Shown in pieces: positions 30,761-30,879 of a stretch of DNA of 30,879 nucleotides. Under the pieces are notes generated by a model. It was not told the origin of the DNA. It did no database searches and saw nothing but the letters and a program-made list of their open reading frames with translations. Positions within the stretch are counted from its first letter, which is position 1, and the number at the start of each line of letters is the position of its first letter. Location: positions 1 through 30,879 of the forward strand of contig DASZLD010000201.1 in assembly GCA_035552655.1 (NCBI GenBank), in the 5' to 3' direction. The translations under genes were made by a program, and so were the position numbers. The stretch comes from DASXMT01 sp035552655 (lineage in GTDB: Bacteria; Actinomycetota; Acidimicrobiia; Acidimicrobiales; RAAP-2).

Positions 30761-30879
30761 ATGGATCATGATGTCCAGTCCCTGAAGGAGTCCATCGACC
30801 GTCTGGTCGAGGCCGGTCCGCTGGTGCCGGCCGATACCGAGTCGATCGTGGCCCTCTACCGCCAGTTCAACCGATTAGA
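30761..30879 (+). CDS. Partial protein, possibly DUF222/HNH-endonuclease type
   Basis: An ATG at 30761 opens a frame that stays open to the right edge (39 full codons). The visible residues begin MDHDVQSLKESIDRLVEAG and continue with VALYRQFNRL, which resembles the N-terminus of actinobacterial DUF222 proteins that often end in an HNH domain. No ribosome site is visible; TTGAAT six bases before the ATG could be a weak -10 with leaderless translation. It lies 143 bases beyond the CoA-transferase and past its hairpin, so it probably does not belong to the catabolic cluster. With so little sequence the family call is tentative. Confidence 0.45.
   Translation, partial: MDHDVQSLKESIDRLVEAGPLVPADTESIVALYRQFNRL

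Overview
The window comes from a high-GC bacterial chromosome, most likely a free-living actinobacterium. The signs are GC-rich coding sequence, many GTG starts, start/stop overlaps of the GTGA or ATGA type, two promoters whose -10 box sits directly before the start codon (leaderless style), and a lipid/xenobiotic gene repertoire typical of Mycobacteriales and Acidimicrobiia. The exact lineage cannot be fixed from sequence alone. No rRNA, tRNA, phage, transposon or CRISPR was seen, and no gap between genes exceeds 300 bases.

Nearly every gene is catabolic. Left arm, minus strand (1-6277): a KstD-like flavoprotein, a small alpha/beta-hydrolase-like protein, a Rieske oxygenase, a cupin, an acyl-CoA ligase and the start of a crotonase. 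Next come an NTF2-like protein (plus strand), an exported branched-chain-amino-acid-type binding protein, and the minus-strand group [3Fe-4S] ferredoxin, PPOX-fold protein and a DUF35-thiolase fusion resembling the steroid side-chain aldolase Ltp2/DUF35. Middle, plus strand (10822-13350): enoyl-CoA hydratase, alpha/beta hydrolase and an EthD-like protein. A hotdog thioesterase and an SDR lie on the minus strand (13382-14613).

A long plus-strand operon (14870-22337) holds a VOC protein, two M24-fold proteins (one keeps all metal ligands, the other has lost three of five), a cytochrome P450, an SDR, a Gfo/Idh/MocA oxidoreductase and a periplasmic-binding-protein-like protein without a signal peptide. 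Right arm: amidohydrolase, two sugar-isomerase-type TIM barrels and a second AMP-ligase (minus strand), a TetR regulator (plus), an LCAD/IVD-type acyl-CoA dehydrogenase (minus), a fused two-domain class I CoA-transferase (plus), and the start of a possible DUF222 protein at the right edge.

Taken together this looks like a regulon for degrading a hydrophobic, probably polycyclic or terpenoid carboxylic acid. Oxygenases (Rieske, P450 with its ferredoxin) and dehydrogenases would modify the ring; ligase, acyl-CoA dehydrogenase, hydratase, SDR and the aldolase-like fusion would shorten the acyl-CoA chain; hydrolases and the CoA-transferase would finish. The substrate is inference. The best evidence for shared control is an inverted repeat, GRRAAC-N4-GTTNTS. 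It lies in the TetR/ligase divergent promoter and recurs in front of at least four other transcription units.
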